Shown here piece by piece: positions 16,420-26,029 of a stretch of DNA of 64,000 nucleotides. Where the stretch lies: contig JAQTZW010000009.1 of NCBI GenBank assembly GCA_028687575.1, positions 1 to 64,000 on the forward strand, given 5' to 3'. Position 1 is the first letter of the stretch. The number at the start of each line of letters is the position of its first letter. A program made the position numbers and the translations under genes. The notes under the pieces are model-generated. The model searched no databases. It worked only from the letters and a program-made list of their open reading frames with translations, and was not told where the DNA came from. Source of the DNA: Gallionella sp. (GTDB lineage: Bacteria > Pseudomonadota > Gammaproteobacteria > Burkholderiales > Gallionellaceae).

Positions 16420-17118
16420 ATGGAAACAACCGTAAAACGATACACCACGCCGGTCAGCGTCAAGGCCATCGTCATTGACCTCGACGGCACACTGCTGCAC
16501 ACCGCGCCGGAACTGTCCGAAGCCGCCAACCGCATGTTGCGCGACATGAACTACGCACCGGTGTCGCAGGAACTGCTGGCCAGCTACATCGGCAACGGCA
16601 TCAGCTGGCTGGTCAAGCGCGCGCTGACCGGCGACATGCACGCCACACCGGACGCGGCGCTATACGACCACGCCTTGCCGATCTTCGAGAAGCACTACAC
16701 CGACCTGTTGCTGCAAAGCAAACTGTTCGACGGTGTCATCGATGGGCTGGAAGCGATGAAAGCCGCCGGATACCGTCTGGGTTGCATCACCAACAAGGTC
16801 GAGCGTTACACCACGCCGCTACTCGCCGGCATCGGCCTGTCCAAGTATTTCGAGATCGTGCTGGCCGGGGATACGCTGCCGGAGAAAAAACCACACCCGC
16901 TGCCATTGCAACATGCCGCAAAGTTCTTCGGCATACCAACCGAACAATTGCTGCTGATCGGCGACTCTCTGAACGATACCATCGCCGCCCGCGCTGCCGA
17001 GTGCCCCGTGTTCTGCGTGCCTTACGGCTACAACCACGGAGAACCAGTGGAAACGCTGGACCTGGACGCCGTGATCGCCAACTTGCCTGCCGCGCTACCC
17101 TTGATCAAACTCGCCTGA
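16420..17118 (+). CDS. gph: Phosphoglycolate phosphatase
   Basis: This HAD phosphatase removes phosphate from 2-phosphoglycolate, the product of RuBisCO oxygenation and of DNA repair. It has the nucleophile motif DLDGTLLHTAPEL, the cap region, GCITNKVERYTTPLL (motif II Thr) and the motif III/IV region KKPHPLPL...LLIGDSLNDTIAARAA. The start at 16420 follows TGAGGA; a TTG at 16408 is possible but less likely. gph next to trpE is common in betaproteobacteria. An important trp leader lies directly downstream. Confidence 0.9.
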   Translation: METTVKRYTTPVSVKAIVIDLDGTLLHTAPELSEAANRMLRDMNYAPVSQELLASYIGNGISWLVKRALTGDMHATPDAALYDHALPIFEKHYTDLLLQSKLFDGVIDGLEAMKAAGYRLGCITNKVERYTTPLLAGIGLSKYFEIVLAGDTLPEKKPHPLPLQHAAKFFGIPTEQLLLIGDSLNDTIAARAAECPVFCVPYGYNHGEPVETLDLDAVIANLPAALPLIKLA

Positions 17119-17123
17119 TAGAT

Positions 17124-17174
17124 ATGAATAGCCTCCTGTACCTATTGAAAACTGCCGATTGGCGATGGTGCTAA
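17124..17174 (+). CDS. trpL: trp leader peptide (16 residues with a Trp-Arg-Trp stretch)
   Basis: A short open frame 5 bp after gph encodes MNSLLYLLKTADWRWC and then a stop. Two Trp codons (17160-17162 and 17166-17168) in 16 residues, directly upstream of trpE, are the mark of an attenuation leader peptide. Ribosomes would stall there when charged tRNA-Trp is scarce. The Trp codons lie at the edge of a 10-bp perfect hairpin (17155-17164 with 17181-17190). There is no obvious Shine-Dalgarno sequence, but the gph stop is close enough for translational coupling. Confidence 0.8.
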   Translation: MNSLLYLLKTADWRWC

Positions 17175-17234
17175 ACCAAGCGCCAATCGGAACGTGATGC
17201 TGTCACGTCGCAATTACCAATAGTCATACAGGAG
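17133..17234 (+). promoter_or_regulatory. trp leader RNA: outer stem can sequester the trpE ribosome-binding site
   Basis: CTCCTGTA (17133-17140, inside the leader peptide) is a perfect complement of TACAGGAG (17227-17234), the trpE Shine-Dalgarno. The pairing extends with CTATTG (17142-17147) against CAATAG (17218-17223). The outer stem encloses two hairpins: 17155-17164/17181-17190 (10 bp, containing a Trp codon) and 17192-17197/17203-17208 (6 bp). No T-run follows either, so a classical terminator is not present. A ribosome stalled at the Trp codons would cover about 17142-17175 and open the outer stem, freeing trpE. The pairing is seen directly; the switching is inferred. Confidence 0.7.
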
Positions 17235-17239
17235 TTTAT

Positions 17240-18727
17240 ATGTCTCACCCCATCACCGAACAGGAATTCAACGCGCTGGCAGCGCAGGGATACAACCGCA
17301 TCCCGCTGGTCAGCGAGTGCTTTGCTGATCTCGACACGCCACTGTCGCTGTACCTGAAACTCGCCAACAAACCATTCTCCTACCTGCTGGAATCAGTGCA
17401 GGGCGGCGAACGCTTCGGGCGCTATTCCTTCATCGGCCTGCCCGCCGACACCCGCATCACGGTGCGCGGCAAGCGGGTCACACTGAGCGGCAAGGACGGC
17501 GAAACAACGCTGGACGCCGCCAACCCGCTGGATTTCATCAGCGAGTACCAGTCGCACTTCAAGGTCGCGCCACTACCCGGCCTGCCCCGCTTCTGCGGCG
17601 GACTGGCCGGCTATTTCGGCTACGAGACCATCCGTTACATCGAGCCGCGCCTATCACAGGTGAAAAAGCCGGATGCCATCGGCACCCCCGACATCCTGCT
17701 GATGCTCACCGAACAACTGGCGGTGGTGGACAACCTGTCCGGCAAACTGACGTTCATCGTCTATGCCAACCCGGCGGACGACGATGCCTACTCGCTGGCG
17801 CGCGAACGGCTGCGCGAACTGCATGCCCGACTGCGCATGCCGGTTGACATCCCATTTTCGCCGATCGCCCAGCGCTCGGAGGCCAAATCCGAATTCGGCG
17901 AAGCCGCTTTCAAGGCGGCGGTAGCAAAAGCCAAGCAGTACATCTTCGACGGCGACATCATGCAAGTGGTGCTGTCGCAGCGGATGGCACAGCCGTTCCC
18001 GGCATCGCCGCTGTCGCTGTACCGCGCACTGCGTAGCATCAACCCTTCGCCCTACATGTTCTATTACGACATGGGCGACCATCACGTGGTCGGCGCATCG
18101 CCGGAGATTCTGGTGCGACTGGAACAGGACACCGTCACGGTGCGCCCGATCGCCGGAACCCGCCCGCGCGGCAAAACACCCCAGCAGGATGCCGCGCTGG
18201 CGCAGGAACTGCTGGCCGACCCCAAAGAGCTGGCCGAGCACCTGATGCTGATTGATTTGGGGCGCAACGACGTAGGCCGCGTCGCCGAATACGGCACGGT
18301 GAAACTCACCGACAAAATGATCATCGAGCGTTACTCGCACGTGATGCACATCGTCTCCAACGTCGAGGCGCAGCTGAAAGACGGGCTGGAAGCAATGGAT
18401 GTGCTGCGTGCCACCTTCCCCGCCGGCACGGTGTCCGGGGCCGCCAAGGTGCGCGCGATGGAAATCATAGACGAGCTGGAACCCTCCAAACGCGGCATCT
18501 ACGCCGGCGCGGTGGGCTATCTGGGCTTCAACGGCGACATGGACGTGGCCATCGCGCTGCGCACCGCCGTGCTCAAGGACGGCATGCTGTACGCCCAGGC
18601 GGGTGCAGGCATCGTCGCTGATTCCAACCCCGACAGCGAATGGATGGAAACGCAGAACAAGGCGCGCGCCGTGCTGCGCGCTGCCGAAATGGTGATGGAC
18701 GGACTGGATAACGCTGCACACCGCTAA
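17240..18727 (+). CDS. trpE: Anthranilate synthase component I
   Basis: TrpE makes anthranilate from chorismate with ammonia supplied by TrpG. The protein has 495 residues and a normal length. The chorismate-binding domain is complete: [51 protein letters not shown] and [15 protein letters not shown]. The N-terminal tryptophan-feedback region ([20 protein letters not shown]) is present. The ATG at 17240 follows CAGGAG, the sequence that can be masked by the trp leader. Its partner trpG lies 3.7 kb away, an unusual split for this group. Confidence 0.97.
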   Translation: MSHPITEQEFNALAAQGYNRIPLVSECFADLDTPLSLYLKLANKPFSYLLESVQGGERFGRYSFIGLPADTRITVRGKRVTLSGKDGETTLDAANPLDFISEYQSHFKVAPLPGLPRFCGGLAGYFGYETIRYIEPRLSQVKKPDAIGTPDILLMLTEQLAVVDNLSGKLTFIVYANPADDDAYSLARERLRELHARLRMPVDIPFSPIAQRSEAKSEFGEAAFKAAVAKAKQYIFDGDIMQVVLSQRMAQPFPASPLSLYRALRSINPSPYMFYYDMGDHHVVGASPEILVRLEQDTVTVRPIAGTRPRGKTPQQDAALAQELLADPKELAEHLMLIDLGRNDVGRVAEYGTVKLTDKMIIERYSHVMHIVSNVEAQLKDGLEAMDVLRATFPAGTVSGAAKVRAMEIIDELEPSKRGIYAGAVGYLGFNGDMDVAIALRTAVLKDGMLYAQAGAGIVADSNPDSEWMETQNKARAVLRAAEMVMDGLDNAAHR

Positions 18728-18911
18728 CCCGCCGACCCTGCGGCTCGCCACCCAGCCTCTACGAGCGGGCCGCATATCCATATCACAACAGAGGGATTAA
18801 CGCACTGTTACAAAACAAAAACTTGCACAAACCTTTTTTTTAGGAGCATCCTTTGCAACACTCGCGCCCATAGAGTGCGGCAACGAATAAAATACTGCAG
18901 GAGCAGACATC

Positions 18912-19625
18912 ATGAAAACACGTATCAGCAAGGCATTGACGATTACGGCACTGGCTGCCACAGCACTGTTTTCATCTGCTTCAGCCTCCGCTGGACTGTT
19001 GACTACCCCAGTCCAGACCCAAACCTTCAGCTTTGCCACGCTGAATGACCCAGTTGCCCTGCTTTCGTTTAGTGGCTTTAATGTCTCACAAGGCGTACTC
19101 AACAGCGTACACCTGAGTTGGACGATCACCAGCACTGTCAATAATGCGCTGATCAACACCAACGCCACAGCGAGCAATGTCGGTACTCCAGTGCCCACTA
19201 CCGCGACCGCAACGACCACCTTCACCGGCACCGGCATTGCAACCGCGCTGAGCGGCAGCAACAACCTTACCACGCCAGGATTTGTCGGTTCCGTACCTGG
19301 CGCCAACGCTGTGACTACGGTAGGCACAGTCTCACAGACCGGCGTGACTGGCTCGACCTGTATCAGCAACGATCTTTCCTGCTCCCCCTCCATTACCAAT
19401 CTGACAGGTTATATCGGTGGTGCGAACTTATTCACCATCAGTGTTTCAAACTTCGGCAATCAGGGCGGCAGCGTTCCACCGGGGGTATTCACCGGCAACA
19501 ACGGCACAGCCACTGGTACGGTTACCCTGTTCTACGATTACAAAATCCCTGCACCAGCCACTCTGGCTCTGCTGGGCTTGGGGCTGTTCGGCCTAGTCTC
19601 GATGCGCCGCAAAGCCAACGCATAA
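18912..19625 (+). CDS. Exported protein with a variant PEP-CTERM anchor (choice-of-anchor E-like)
   Basis: The 237-residue protein has a signal peptide (to about ASASA), a Thr/Ser/Asn-rich beta-type body and a C-terminal sorting signal: IPAPATLALLGLGLFGLVSM followed by RRK. That is a PEP-CTERM signal in which the core motif reads PAP instead of PEP. The body (TQTFSFATLNDPVALLSFSGF...GVLNSVHLSWTIT) resembles the choice-of-anchor E domain. Exosortase would cleave and anchor it at the surface; no exosortase gene is in this window. AGGAG precedes the ATG and TAAAAT (18888-18893) may be its -10. A strong terminator follows, so the gene is monocistronic. Confidence 0.82.
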   Translation: MKTRISKALTITALAATALFSSASASAGLLTTPVQTQTFSFATLNDPVALLSFSGFNVSQGVLNSVHLSWTITSTVNNALINTNATASNVGTPVPTTATATTTFTGTGIATALSGSNNLTTPGFVGSVPGANAVTTVGTVSQTGVTGSTCISNDLSCSPSITNLTGYIGGANLFTISVSNFGNQGGSVPPGVFTGNNGTATGTVTLFYDYKIPAPATLALLGLGLFGLVSMRRKANA

Positions 19626-19650
19626 GCACAACTCTGTTGTGAACCCTAAC

Positions 19651-19676
19651 AACCGCTCGCAAGAGCGGTTTTTTTT
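19651..19676 (+). terminator. Rho-independent terminator after the PEP-CTERM gene
   Basis: AACCGCTC and GAGCGGTT form an 8-bp stem around GCAA, followed directly by a run of T. It isolates the PEP-CTERM gene from the flavoprotein downstream. Confidence 0.93.
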
Positions 19677-19740
19677 GCCTGCTGAAAAATGGTACGCTAC
19701 GCGCCCTTGATGAATCTCCAACCGAAATGCGCGCCACAAG

Positions 19741-21360
19741 ATGCTGAGACTGACCGAAATAAAACTGCCGCTGAACCATGCCGAAGGCGAGCTGCGCGCC
19801 GCCATCCTGAAAAAGCTGAACATTCCCGACGCCGACCTGCAGGAATTTTCCGTTTTCAAGCGCGGCGTGGATGCGCGCAAACCGCGCGCCATCCTGTTCA
19901 GCTACACGCTGCATGTCGAGGTAGTGGACGAGGCCGCGCTCCTTGCGCGCTTCAAGGATGATGCCCATGTCGGCATCGCACCCGACACCCGCTACCATTT
20001 CGTCACACACGCGCCAAAAAATCTGGCCACGCGCCCGGTGGTGGTCGGCATGGGGCCGGCCGGCCTGTTCGCCGGACTGCTGCTTGCGCAGATGGGATTT
20101 CGCCCACTGATCCTGGAACGCGGAAAAAACGTTCGTGAGCGCACCAAGGACACCTTCGGCCTGTGGCGTCAGGGCGTGCTCAACCCGGAATCCAACGTGC
20201 AGTTCGGCGAAGGCGGGGCCGGCACCTTCTCGGACGGCAAGCTGTACAGCCAGATCAAGGATCCCCGTTTCTTAAGCCGCAAGGTGCTGGAAGAATTCGT
20301 CAAGGCCGGCGCGCCCGAGGAGATCCTCTACGTCAGCCACCCGCACATCGGCACTTTCAAGCTGGTCGGCATGGTGGAAAAGATGCGCGCCGAGATCGAG
20401 TCGCTGGGCGGCGAGATACGCTTCGAAAGCCGCGTCGCCGACATCGAAACCGAAAATGGCAAGGTGACGGGCATCACGCTGGCCGATGGCGGGCGCATCT
20501 CCTGCGACCATCTGGTGCTGGCGATCGGCCACAGCGCGCGCGACACTTTCGAGATGCTGCACCGGAGCGGCGTTTACATCGAGGCCAAACCGTTCTCCAT
20601 CGGCTTCCGCATCGAGCATCCCCAGTCGCTGATAGACAGCAGTCGCTATGGAAAAAATGCCGGCAATCCTCTGCTGGGTGCGGCGGACTACAAGCTGGTG
20701 CATCACGCCAGCAACGGCCGCTCGGTTTACAGCTTCTGCATGTGTCCCGGCGGCACGGTGGTGGCGGCGACCTCGGAGCCGGGCCGCGTGGTGACCAACG
20801 GCATGAGCCAGTATTCGCGCAACGAGCGCAACGCCAACGCCGGCATCGTCGTGGGCATCACGCCCGAACAGGATTATCCCGGTGACCCGCTGGCCGGCGT
20901 GGAATTCCAGCGCAGACTGGAATCGCGCGCCTTCGAACTCGGCGGCGGCACCTATCAGGCGCCCGGCCAACTGGTGGGCGATTTTCTGACAGGCCGCCCC
21001 TCGACCGCGTTCGGCGAAGTACAGCCTTCCTACACGCCCGGCGTACACCTGACCGATCTTGCCAGCGCGCTGCCGGACTACGCGATCACCGCAATCCGCG
21101 AGGCCATTCCGGCCTTCGCAAAGAAGATCAAGGGATTCGACCTTGCCGATGCGGTGCTGACCGGGGTGGAAACGCGCACTTCCTCGCCGGTGCGCATCAA
21201 GCGCAATAGCGACGACCTGCAAAGCATCAACACGCGCGGCCTGTATCCGGCTGGCGAAGGGGCAGGCTACGCGGGCGGCATCATGTCCGCAGCGGTGGAC
21301 GGCATCGAAATCGCCGAGGCCGTTGCGCGGAACATCCTTTCGACAACCTCGCCCGAGTAG
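19741..21360 (+). CDS. FAD-dependent dehydrogenase of COG2509 type
   Basis: The 539-residue protein has an N-terminal domain of about 90 residues (MLRLTEIKLPLNHAEGELRA...) and then a dinucleotide-binding fold (VVVGMGPAGLFAGLLLAQMG). FGEGGAGTFSDGKLYSQIKD and a C-terminal FAD site (LYPAGEGAGYAGGIMSAAVDG) follow. These are the marks of a widespread family annotated as uncharacterised FAD-dependent dehydrogenases. The substrate is unknown. It lies 4 bp before the next gene and inside the interval that separates trpE from trpG; no link to tryptophan synthesis is evident. Confidence 0.85.
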   Translation: MLRLTEIKLPLNHAEGELRAAILKKLNIPDADLQEFSVFKRGVDARKPRAILFSYTLHVEVVDEAALLARFKDDAHVGIAPDTRYHFVTHAPKNLATRPVVVGMGPAGLFAGLLLAQMGFRPLILERGKNVRERTKDTFGLWRQGVLNPESNVQFGEGGAGTFSDGKLYSQIKDPRFLSRKVLEEFVKAGAPEEILYVSHPHIGTFKLVGMVEKMRAEIESLGGEIRFESRVADIETENGKVTGITLADGGRISCDHLVLAIGHSARDTFEMLHRSGVYIEAKPFSIGFRIEHPQSLIDSSRYGKNAGNPLLGAADYKLVHHASNGRSVYSFCMCPGGTVVAATSEPGRVVTNGMSQYSRNERNANAGIVVGITPEQDYPGDPLAGVEFQRRLESRAFELGGGTYQAPGQLVGDFLTGRPSTAFGEVQPSYTPGVHLTDLASALPDYAITAIREAIPAFAKKIKGFDLADAVLTGVETRTSSPVRIKRNSDDLQSINTRGLYPAGEGAGYAGGIMSAAVDGIEIAEAVARNILSTTSPE

Positions 21361-21364
21361 CCCG

Positions 21365-22357
21365 ATGGCGGAGTTGCGCGTCATCGAACTCGACAGCCCG
21401 CCTGCCGACTTCCTGCCCGGCGAACCCGAAGGCGCGGCATTCCACCGCGCTTTTCAGGAAGCCCGAATCCCGCGCTTCGAATGCCGTTATCTAGCCATTT
21501 TTGAAAATGGCATACGCATCGCCATCGTGCCGTACTTTCTGGGCACTTTTTGCTTGGGCACCATGCTGGCCGGCGGCCTGGTGAAGCGATGCCTGTCGCG
21601 GATACGCTTCCGATATGCCTGCGTCGGCCACCCCTCCACCGACATCGGCCTGATAGACGGCGCAGTACGCGCCGACCTGCTCGCCGCCGTCAATGCAACG
21701 CTGCAAACCAAAGCGCCGCTGATCGCCTACAAGGGGTTCACCGCTGGCCTGCCGCTGCCCGGTTTCTTCAGCGTGCACGGCCTGCCGGTCTGCGCTCTCA
21801 ACATCGAGGGCGATTATCTTGCCATGTTCAACGAGCATCGCCGCAACGACTTCCGCCACAAGCTGCGCGCCGCCGCAGCCTTGCGGTGCGAAACCTATGC
21901 GGCATTGCCGGACCATCTGCTGACGCCTGTCTATCAGCTCTATCTCGACACCCTGAGCCATGCGCAGATCCGTTTCGAGGAGCTGACGCCGAAATACTTC
22001 CGGCAAGTAGCCGGGCTGGGCAGCTTCCACCTGTATTTCGAAGAGGATCGCCTGATCGGCTTCTTGCAGCTGCTGACCAACGGCGACAAGGCCAACATGA
22101 AATACATGGGCATGGATCACCAGCGCAACCGCCAGTATTACCTGTATTTCGTGATGTGCCTGCGGGCGATCGAAACCTGCGTGAAAGCGGGCTGTACGCA
22201 CATCGAGCTGGGCGTCTCGTCCTACCACGCCAAGCAACTGATGGGCTGCCAATTGACCGAGACGCGTATCTATTACCGCCACGGCCACCCGATCATCCAT
22301 TGGCTGCTGGGCAAGTGCAAGTTCTTGCTGGAGCCCACGACCGCCGAGTTGAGGTAA
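21365..22357 (+). CDS. GNAT/FemAB-like acyltransferase of unknown substrate
   Basis: The 330-residue protein has a C-terminal half typical of the GNAT-like BioF2/peptidoglycan-type acyltransferase group: [40 protein letters not shown] and [20 protein letters not shown]. The N-terminal half is less conserved. ATG at 21365 lies 4 bp after the flavoprotein stop, so the two are cotranscribed. The substrate cannot be told from the sequence. It ends 52 bp before trpG. Confidence 0.6.
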   Translation: MAELRVIELDSPPADFLPGEPEGAAFHRAFQEARIPRFECRYLAIFENGIRIAIVPYFLGTFCLGTMLAGGLVKRCLSRIRFRYACVGHPSTDIGLIDGAVRADLLAAVNATLQTKAPLIAYKGFTAGLPLPGFFSVHGLPVCALNIEGDYLAMFNEHRRNDFRHKLRAAAALRCETYAALPDHLLTPVYQLYLDTLSHAQIRFEELTPKYFRQVAGLGSFHLYFEEDRLIGFLQLLTNGDKANMKYMGMDHQRNRQYYLYFVMCLRAIETCVKAGCTHIELGVSSYHAKQLMGCQLTETRIYYRHGHPIIHWLLGKCKFLLEPTTAELR

Positions 22358-22409
22358 ACTCAGCGCCTTGCACCAACCCGCAGAGAATCAACCAGATTGG
22401 AACCGCATC

Positions 22410-22979
22410 ATGCTTTTGATGATAGACAACTACGACTCCTTCACCTACAACCTGGTGCAGTATTTCGCCGAACTGGGCGCACAGGTGGAGGTGCGCCGCA
22501 ACGACGAGATCACCGTCGAGGGCATTGCGGCACTCAATCCGCAGCATCTGGTGATCTCGCCCGGGCCCTGCACGCCGAACGAGGCGGGGGTGTCGGTCGC
22601 AGCAATCAAACATTTCGCCGGCAAGATTCCGCTGCTGGGCGTGTGTCTCGGCCACCAGAGCATCGGACAGGCGTTCGGCGGACGCATCATCCACGCCAAG
22701 CAACTGATGCACGGCAAGACCTCACTCATCCATCACCACGGCAACAGCGTGTTCACCGGTCTTCCCAACCCGTTCACCGCGACGCGCTACCATTCGCTGG
22801 TGATCGAGCGCGAGACGCTGCCGGAGTGCCTGGAGATCACCGCCTGGACCGACGACGGCGAGATCATGGGCGTGCGTCACAAGACGCTGGCGGTGCACGG
22901 CGTGCAGTTCCACCCCGAATCCATCCTCACCGAACACGGCCACGCGATGCTGAAGAACTTCCTGGAGGGCAAGCCATGA
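22410..22979 (+). CDS. trpG: Anthranilate synthase component II (glutamine amidotransferase)
   Basis: TrpG hydrolyses glutamine and channels ammonia to TrpE. The 189-residue class I amidotransferase has the catalytic Cys in [17 protein letters not shown] and the His-Glu pair in [13 protein letters not shown], with [13 protein letters not shown] as the oxyanion region. The start [19 protein letters not shown] is standard. In many bacteria the same subunit serves PabB; no pabB is in this window. The stop overlaps the trpD start (ATGA). Confidence 0.96.
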   Translation: MLLMIDNYDSFTYNLVQYFAELGAQVEVRRNDEITVEGIAALNPQHLVISPGPCTPNEAGVSVAAIKHFAGKIPLLGVCLGHQSIGQAFGGRIIHAKQLMHGKTSLIHHHGNSVFTGLPNPFTATRYHSLVIERETLPECLEITAWTDDGEIMGVRHKTLAVHGVQFHPESILTEHGHAMLKNFLEGKP

Positions 22980-24010
22980 TCACCCCGCAACAGGCATTGA
23001 CCCGACTGATCGAACAGCGCGAAATCTTTTATGACGAGATGCTCTCGCTGATGCGCCAGATCATGAGCGGCGAAGTCAGCGCCGCGCAGATCGCCGGCAT
23101 CCTGGTTGGCCTGCGCGTCAAGAAAGAGACGGTCGGCGAGATCTCTGCCGCCGCGTTCGTGATGCGCGAATTCGCCACCAAGGTCCCGGTCAGTCAGCGC
23201 GAACATCTGGTGGACACCTGCGGCACTGGCGGCGACGGCATCAGCACTTTCAACGTCTCGACCACCGGCGCATTCGTCGCGGCAGCGGCCGGCGCGCGCG
23301 TCGCCAAGCACGGCGGACGCTCGGTCTCCAGCACCTGCGGCAGCGCCGACGTGCTGGAGAAGCTCGGTGTGAACCTCAACCTGACGCCCGAGCAGGTGGC
23401 GGCGTGCGTGGATGACATCGGCATCGGTTTCATGTTCGCGCCCAACTTTCACGGCGCGATGAAATACGCCGCCCCGGTGCGCCGCGAACTGGGCGTGCGA
23501 ACCATGTTCAACGTACTGGGCCCGCTGACCAATCCAGCCGGCGCGGACAATCAGGTGCTGGGCGTGTTCCACCCCGATCTGGTCGGCATCCTGGCGCGCG
23601 TGCTGCAACGTCTGGGCAGCCGTCATGTGCTGGTGGTGCACGGCATGGACGGCATGGACGAGATCTCCATCAGCGGGCCGACGCGGGTGGCCGAACTGAA
23701 GGATGGCGAAATCAGCGAATACACCGTCACGCCCGAGCAATTCGGCATGAGCCGCGCGTCCAACGACTTGCTGCGCGTGGCCAACGCGGCGGAGGCCTGC
23801 GCGATGCTGAAGGGCGTACTGGGCAACCAGCCCGGCGCGCCGCACGACATCGTCACACTCAACGCAGGCGCAGCAATCTACGCCGCAGGGGTCAGCGACA
23901 GCCTCGCTGCCGGCATCCAGCGCGCCGCCGCAGTCATCGCCAGCGGTGAGGCGGCAGCCAAACTGGCACAGCTGATTGCGGTCAGCGGAAAGTTCGCCAC
24001 CCCCTCTTGA
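22976..24010 (+). CDS. trpD: Anthranilate phosphoribosyltransferase
   Basis: TrpD transfers phosphoribosyl from PRPP to anthranilate. The 344-residue protein has the PRPP-binding [25 protein letters not shown], then [23 protein letters not shown] and the [12 protein letters not shown] region. Its ATG overlaps the trpG stop. In most betaproteobacteria trpC follows; here the next gene is htpG, and trpC is not in the window. Confidence 0.96.
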   Translation: MITPQQALTRLIEQREIFYDEMLSLMRQIMSGEVSAAQIAGILVGLRVKKETVGEISAAAFVMREFATKVPVSQREHLVDTCGTGGDGISTFNVSTTGAFVAAAAGARVAKHGGRSVSSTCGSADVLEKLGVNLNLTPEQVAACVDDIGIGFMFAPNFHGAMKYAAPVRRELGVRTMFNVLGPLTNPAGADNQVLGVFHPDLVGILARVLQRLGSRHVLVVHGMDGMDEISISGPTRVAELKDGEISEYTVTPEQFGMSRASNDLLRVANAAEACAMLKGVLGNQPGAPHDIVTLNAGAAIYAAGVSDSLAAGIQRAAAVIASGEAAAKLAQLIAVSGKFATPS

Positions 24011-24070
24011 AATCCCGCCGGGCCGCCCCATCTACCGCATCGCTTTGTTAAAACGACTAAAGGGACAGGT

Positions 24071-25972
24071 ATGACTGCAAGTACGGCAAATCGTGAAACG
24101 ATGGGGTTTCAAACGGAAGTCAAACAGCTTCTGCAACTGATGATTCATTCGCTGTATTCCAACCGCGAGATTTTCCTGCGCGAGCTGGTTTCCAACGCGT
24201 CGGACGCCTGCGACAAGCTGCGTTTCGAGGCGCTGCACAACGATGCGATGTTCGAGAATGATTCCGACCTGAATATCCGCCTCAGCTTCGACAAGGAAGC
24301 GCGCACGCTGACCATCGCCGACAATGGTATCGGCATGAACCGCGACGAGGTCATCAACAATCTGGGCACCATCGCCAAGTCCGGCACCCGTGAGTTCTTC
24401 TCCAAACTGTCCGGCGACCAGCAAAAGGATGCCGGGCTGATCGGCCAGTTCGGCGTGGGCTTCTACTCCGCCTTCATCGTCGCCGACAAGGTGACGGTCA
24501 CCACCCGCCGGGCAGGCGAGAACGCCGATCAGGGCGTGTGCTGGGAATCGGACGGCGGCGGCGAATTCTCCATCGAGATGGTCGAAAAAGCTGCTCGCGG
24601 CACGACCATCACGCTGCATCTGCGTGACGATCAGGACGACTTGTTGAGCAGTTACAAGATTCGCGACATCATCCGCAAGTATTCCGACCACATCGTCCAG
24701 CCCATCGTGATGAAGAAGGAAGAATGGAAAGATGGCGCGCAGGTCGCCACCGACGAGGACGAGACCATCAACCAGGCCTCCGCGCTGTGGGCACGTTCCA
24801 AGAACGAGATCACCGAGGACGAGTACAAGGCTTTCTACAAGCATGTCGGCCACGACTACGAAGACCCGCTGGCCTGGTCGCACGCCCGCGTCGAAGGCCG
24901 CCAGGAATACACACAGCTGCTGTACATCCCGGCGCGCGCGCCGTTCGACCTGTGGGACTACAAGGCCCAGCACGGCATCAAGCTGTACGTCAGGCGCGTG
25001 TTCATCATGGACGACGCGGAACAGTTGTTGCCGTCCTACCTGCGCTTCGTGCGCGGTATCGTGGATTCCAGCGACCTGCCGCTCAACGTGTCGCGCGAAA
25101 TCTTGCAGGAATCCAAGGACATCAAGTCCATCCGCGAGGGTTGCACCAAGAAGGTGATCGGCCTGCTGGAAGACATGGCGGCCAACGACGCCGAAAAATA
25201 CGCCAAGTTCTGGGGCGAGTTCGGCCAAGTCATCAAGGAAGGCGTGGGGCAGGATTTCGCCAACAAGAGCAAGATCGCCAGCCTGTTGCGCTTCGCCTCC
25301 ACGCACTCCGACACCGACGCGGAAACCGTGTCGCTGGCCGACTACATTGGCCGCATGAAGGAAGGTCAGGACGCGATCTATTACATCACCGCCGAGACTT
25401 TCAACGCGGCCAAGAACAGCCCGCATCTGGAAGTGTTCCGCAAGAAGGGCATCGAGGTGCTGCTGCTGTCCTCCCGCGTGGACGAGTGGGTGGTCGGCTC
25501 GCTGACTGACTTCCAGGACAAGGCGCTGGTATCGGTCGCCAAGGGCGGGCTGGATCTGGGTGCACTGGAAGACGAAGCCGAGAAGCAGGAACAGGCGAAA
25601 CAGGCCGACGAACACAAGGATATGGTCGAACGCATCAAGACCAGTTTGGGCGAACGCGTCAAGGAAGTGCGCATCACCCATCGCCTGACCGACTCGCCGG
25701 CCTGTCTGGTCGCCGACGAGGACGACATGAGCGGCAACATGGCGCGCATGCTGAAGGCCGCCGGCCAGAAGGTGCCGCAATCGCTGCCGATACTGGAGAT
25801 CAACCCGCAGCATCCGGTAGTCGTGCGCCTCAAATCCGAAGAGCGCCGTTTCGACGACTGGGCGGCGGTGCTGTTCGATCAGGCGCTGCTGGCCGAAGGC
25901 GGTCAGCTGGATGACCCGGCAGGCTTCGTCAAACGCGTCAACCAGCTGATGCTGGAGATGCAGGCCGGCTGA
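24071..25972 (+). CDS. htpG: Chaperone HtpG (bacterial Hsp90)
   Basis: The 633-residue ATP-dependent chaperone has an N-terminal GHKL ATPase domain ([58 protein letters not shown]), a middle domain with [11 protein letters not shown] and a C-terminal dimerisation domain. The start [21 protein letters not shown] matches the family. AAAGGGACAGG precedes it. It follows trpD by 60 bp, a gap with no terminator, so read-through from trpGD is possible; no clear heat-shock promoter was recognised. Confidence 0.97.
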   Translation: MTASTANRETMGFQTEVKQLLQLMIHSLYSNREIFLRELVSNASDACDKLRFEALHNDAMFENDSDLNIRLSFDKEARTLTIADNGIGMNRDEVINNLGTIAKSGTREFFSKLSGDQQKDAGLIGQFGVGFYSAFIVADKVTVTTRRAGENADQGVCWESDGGGEFSIEMVEKAARGTTITLHLRDDQDDLLSSYKIRDIIRKYSDHIVQPIVMKKEEWKDGAQVATDEDETINQASALWARSKNEITEDEYKAFYKHVGHDYEDPLAWSHARVEGRQEYTQLLYIPARAPFDLWDYKAQHGIKLYVRRVFIMDDAEQLLPSYLRFVRGIVDSSDLPLNVSREILQESKDIKSIREGCTKKVIGLLEDMAANDAEKYAKFWGEFGQVIKEGVGQDFANKSKIASLLRFASTHSDTDAETVSLADYIGRMKEGQDAIYYITAETFNAAKNSPHLEVFRKKGIEVLLLSSRVDEWVVGSLTDFQDKALVSVAKGGLDLGALEDEAEKQEQAKQADEHKDMVERIKTSLGERVKEVRITHRLTDSPACLVADEDDMSGNMARMLKAAGQKVPQSLPILEINPQHPVVVRLKSEERRFDDWAAVLFDQALLAEGGQLDDPAGFVKRVNQLMLEMQAG

Positions 25973-25997
25973 CGCACACCCCATCCCGAGCAGCAAA

Positions 25998-26029
25998 CAG
26001 GGCCGGATACTCTCCGGCCCTGTCTTTTT
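25998..26029 (+). terminator. Rho-independent terminator after htpG
   Basis: CAGGGCCGG and CCGGCCCTG make a perfect 9-bp stem around a 7-base loop, followed by TCTTTTTC. It ends the htpG transcript just before the convergent epimerase-like gene. Confidence 0.92.

Noticed and set aside
17155..17210. Classical transcription attenuator terminator before trpE
   Set aside because: The two leader hairpins are not followed by a T-run, so intrinsic termination is unlikely; the pairing with the trpE ribosome-binding site explains the leader better.
24032..25996. 654-codon open frame on the minus strand opposite htpG
   Set aside because: It is exactly antisense to a complete HtpG, with Val/Asp/His-rich composition typical of frames opposite GC-rich genes, and has no recognisable domain.
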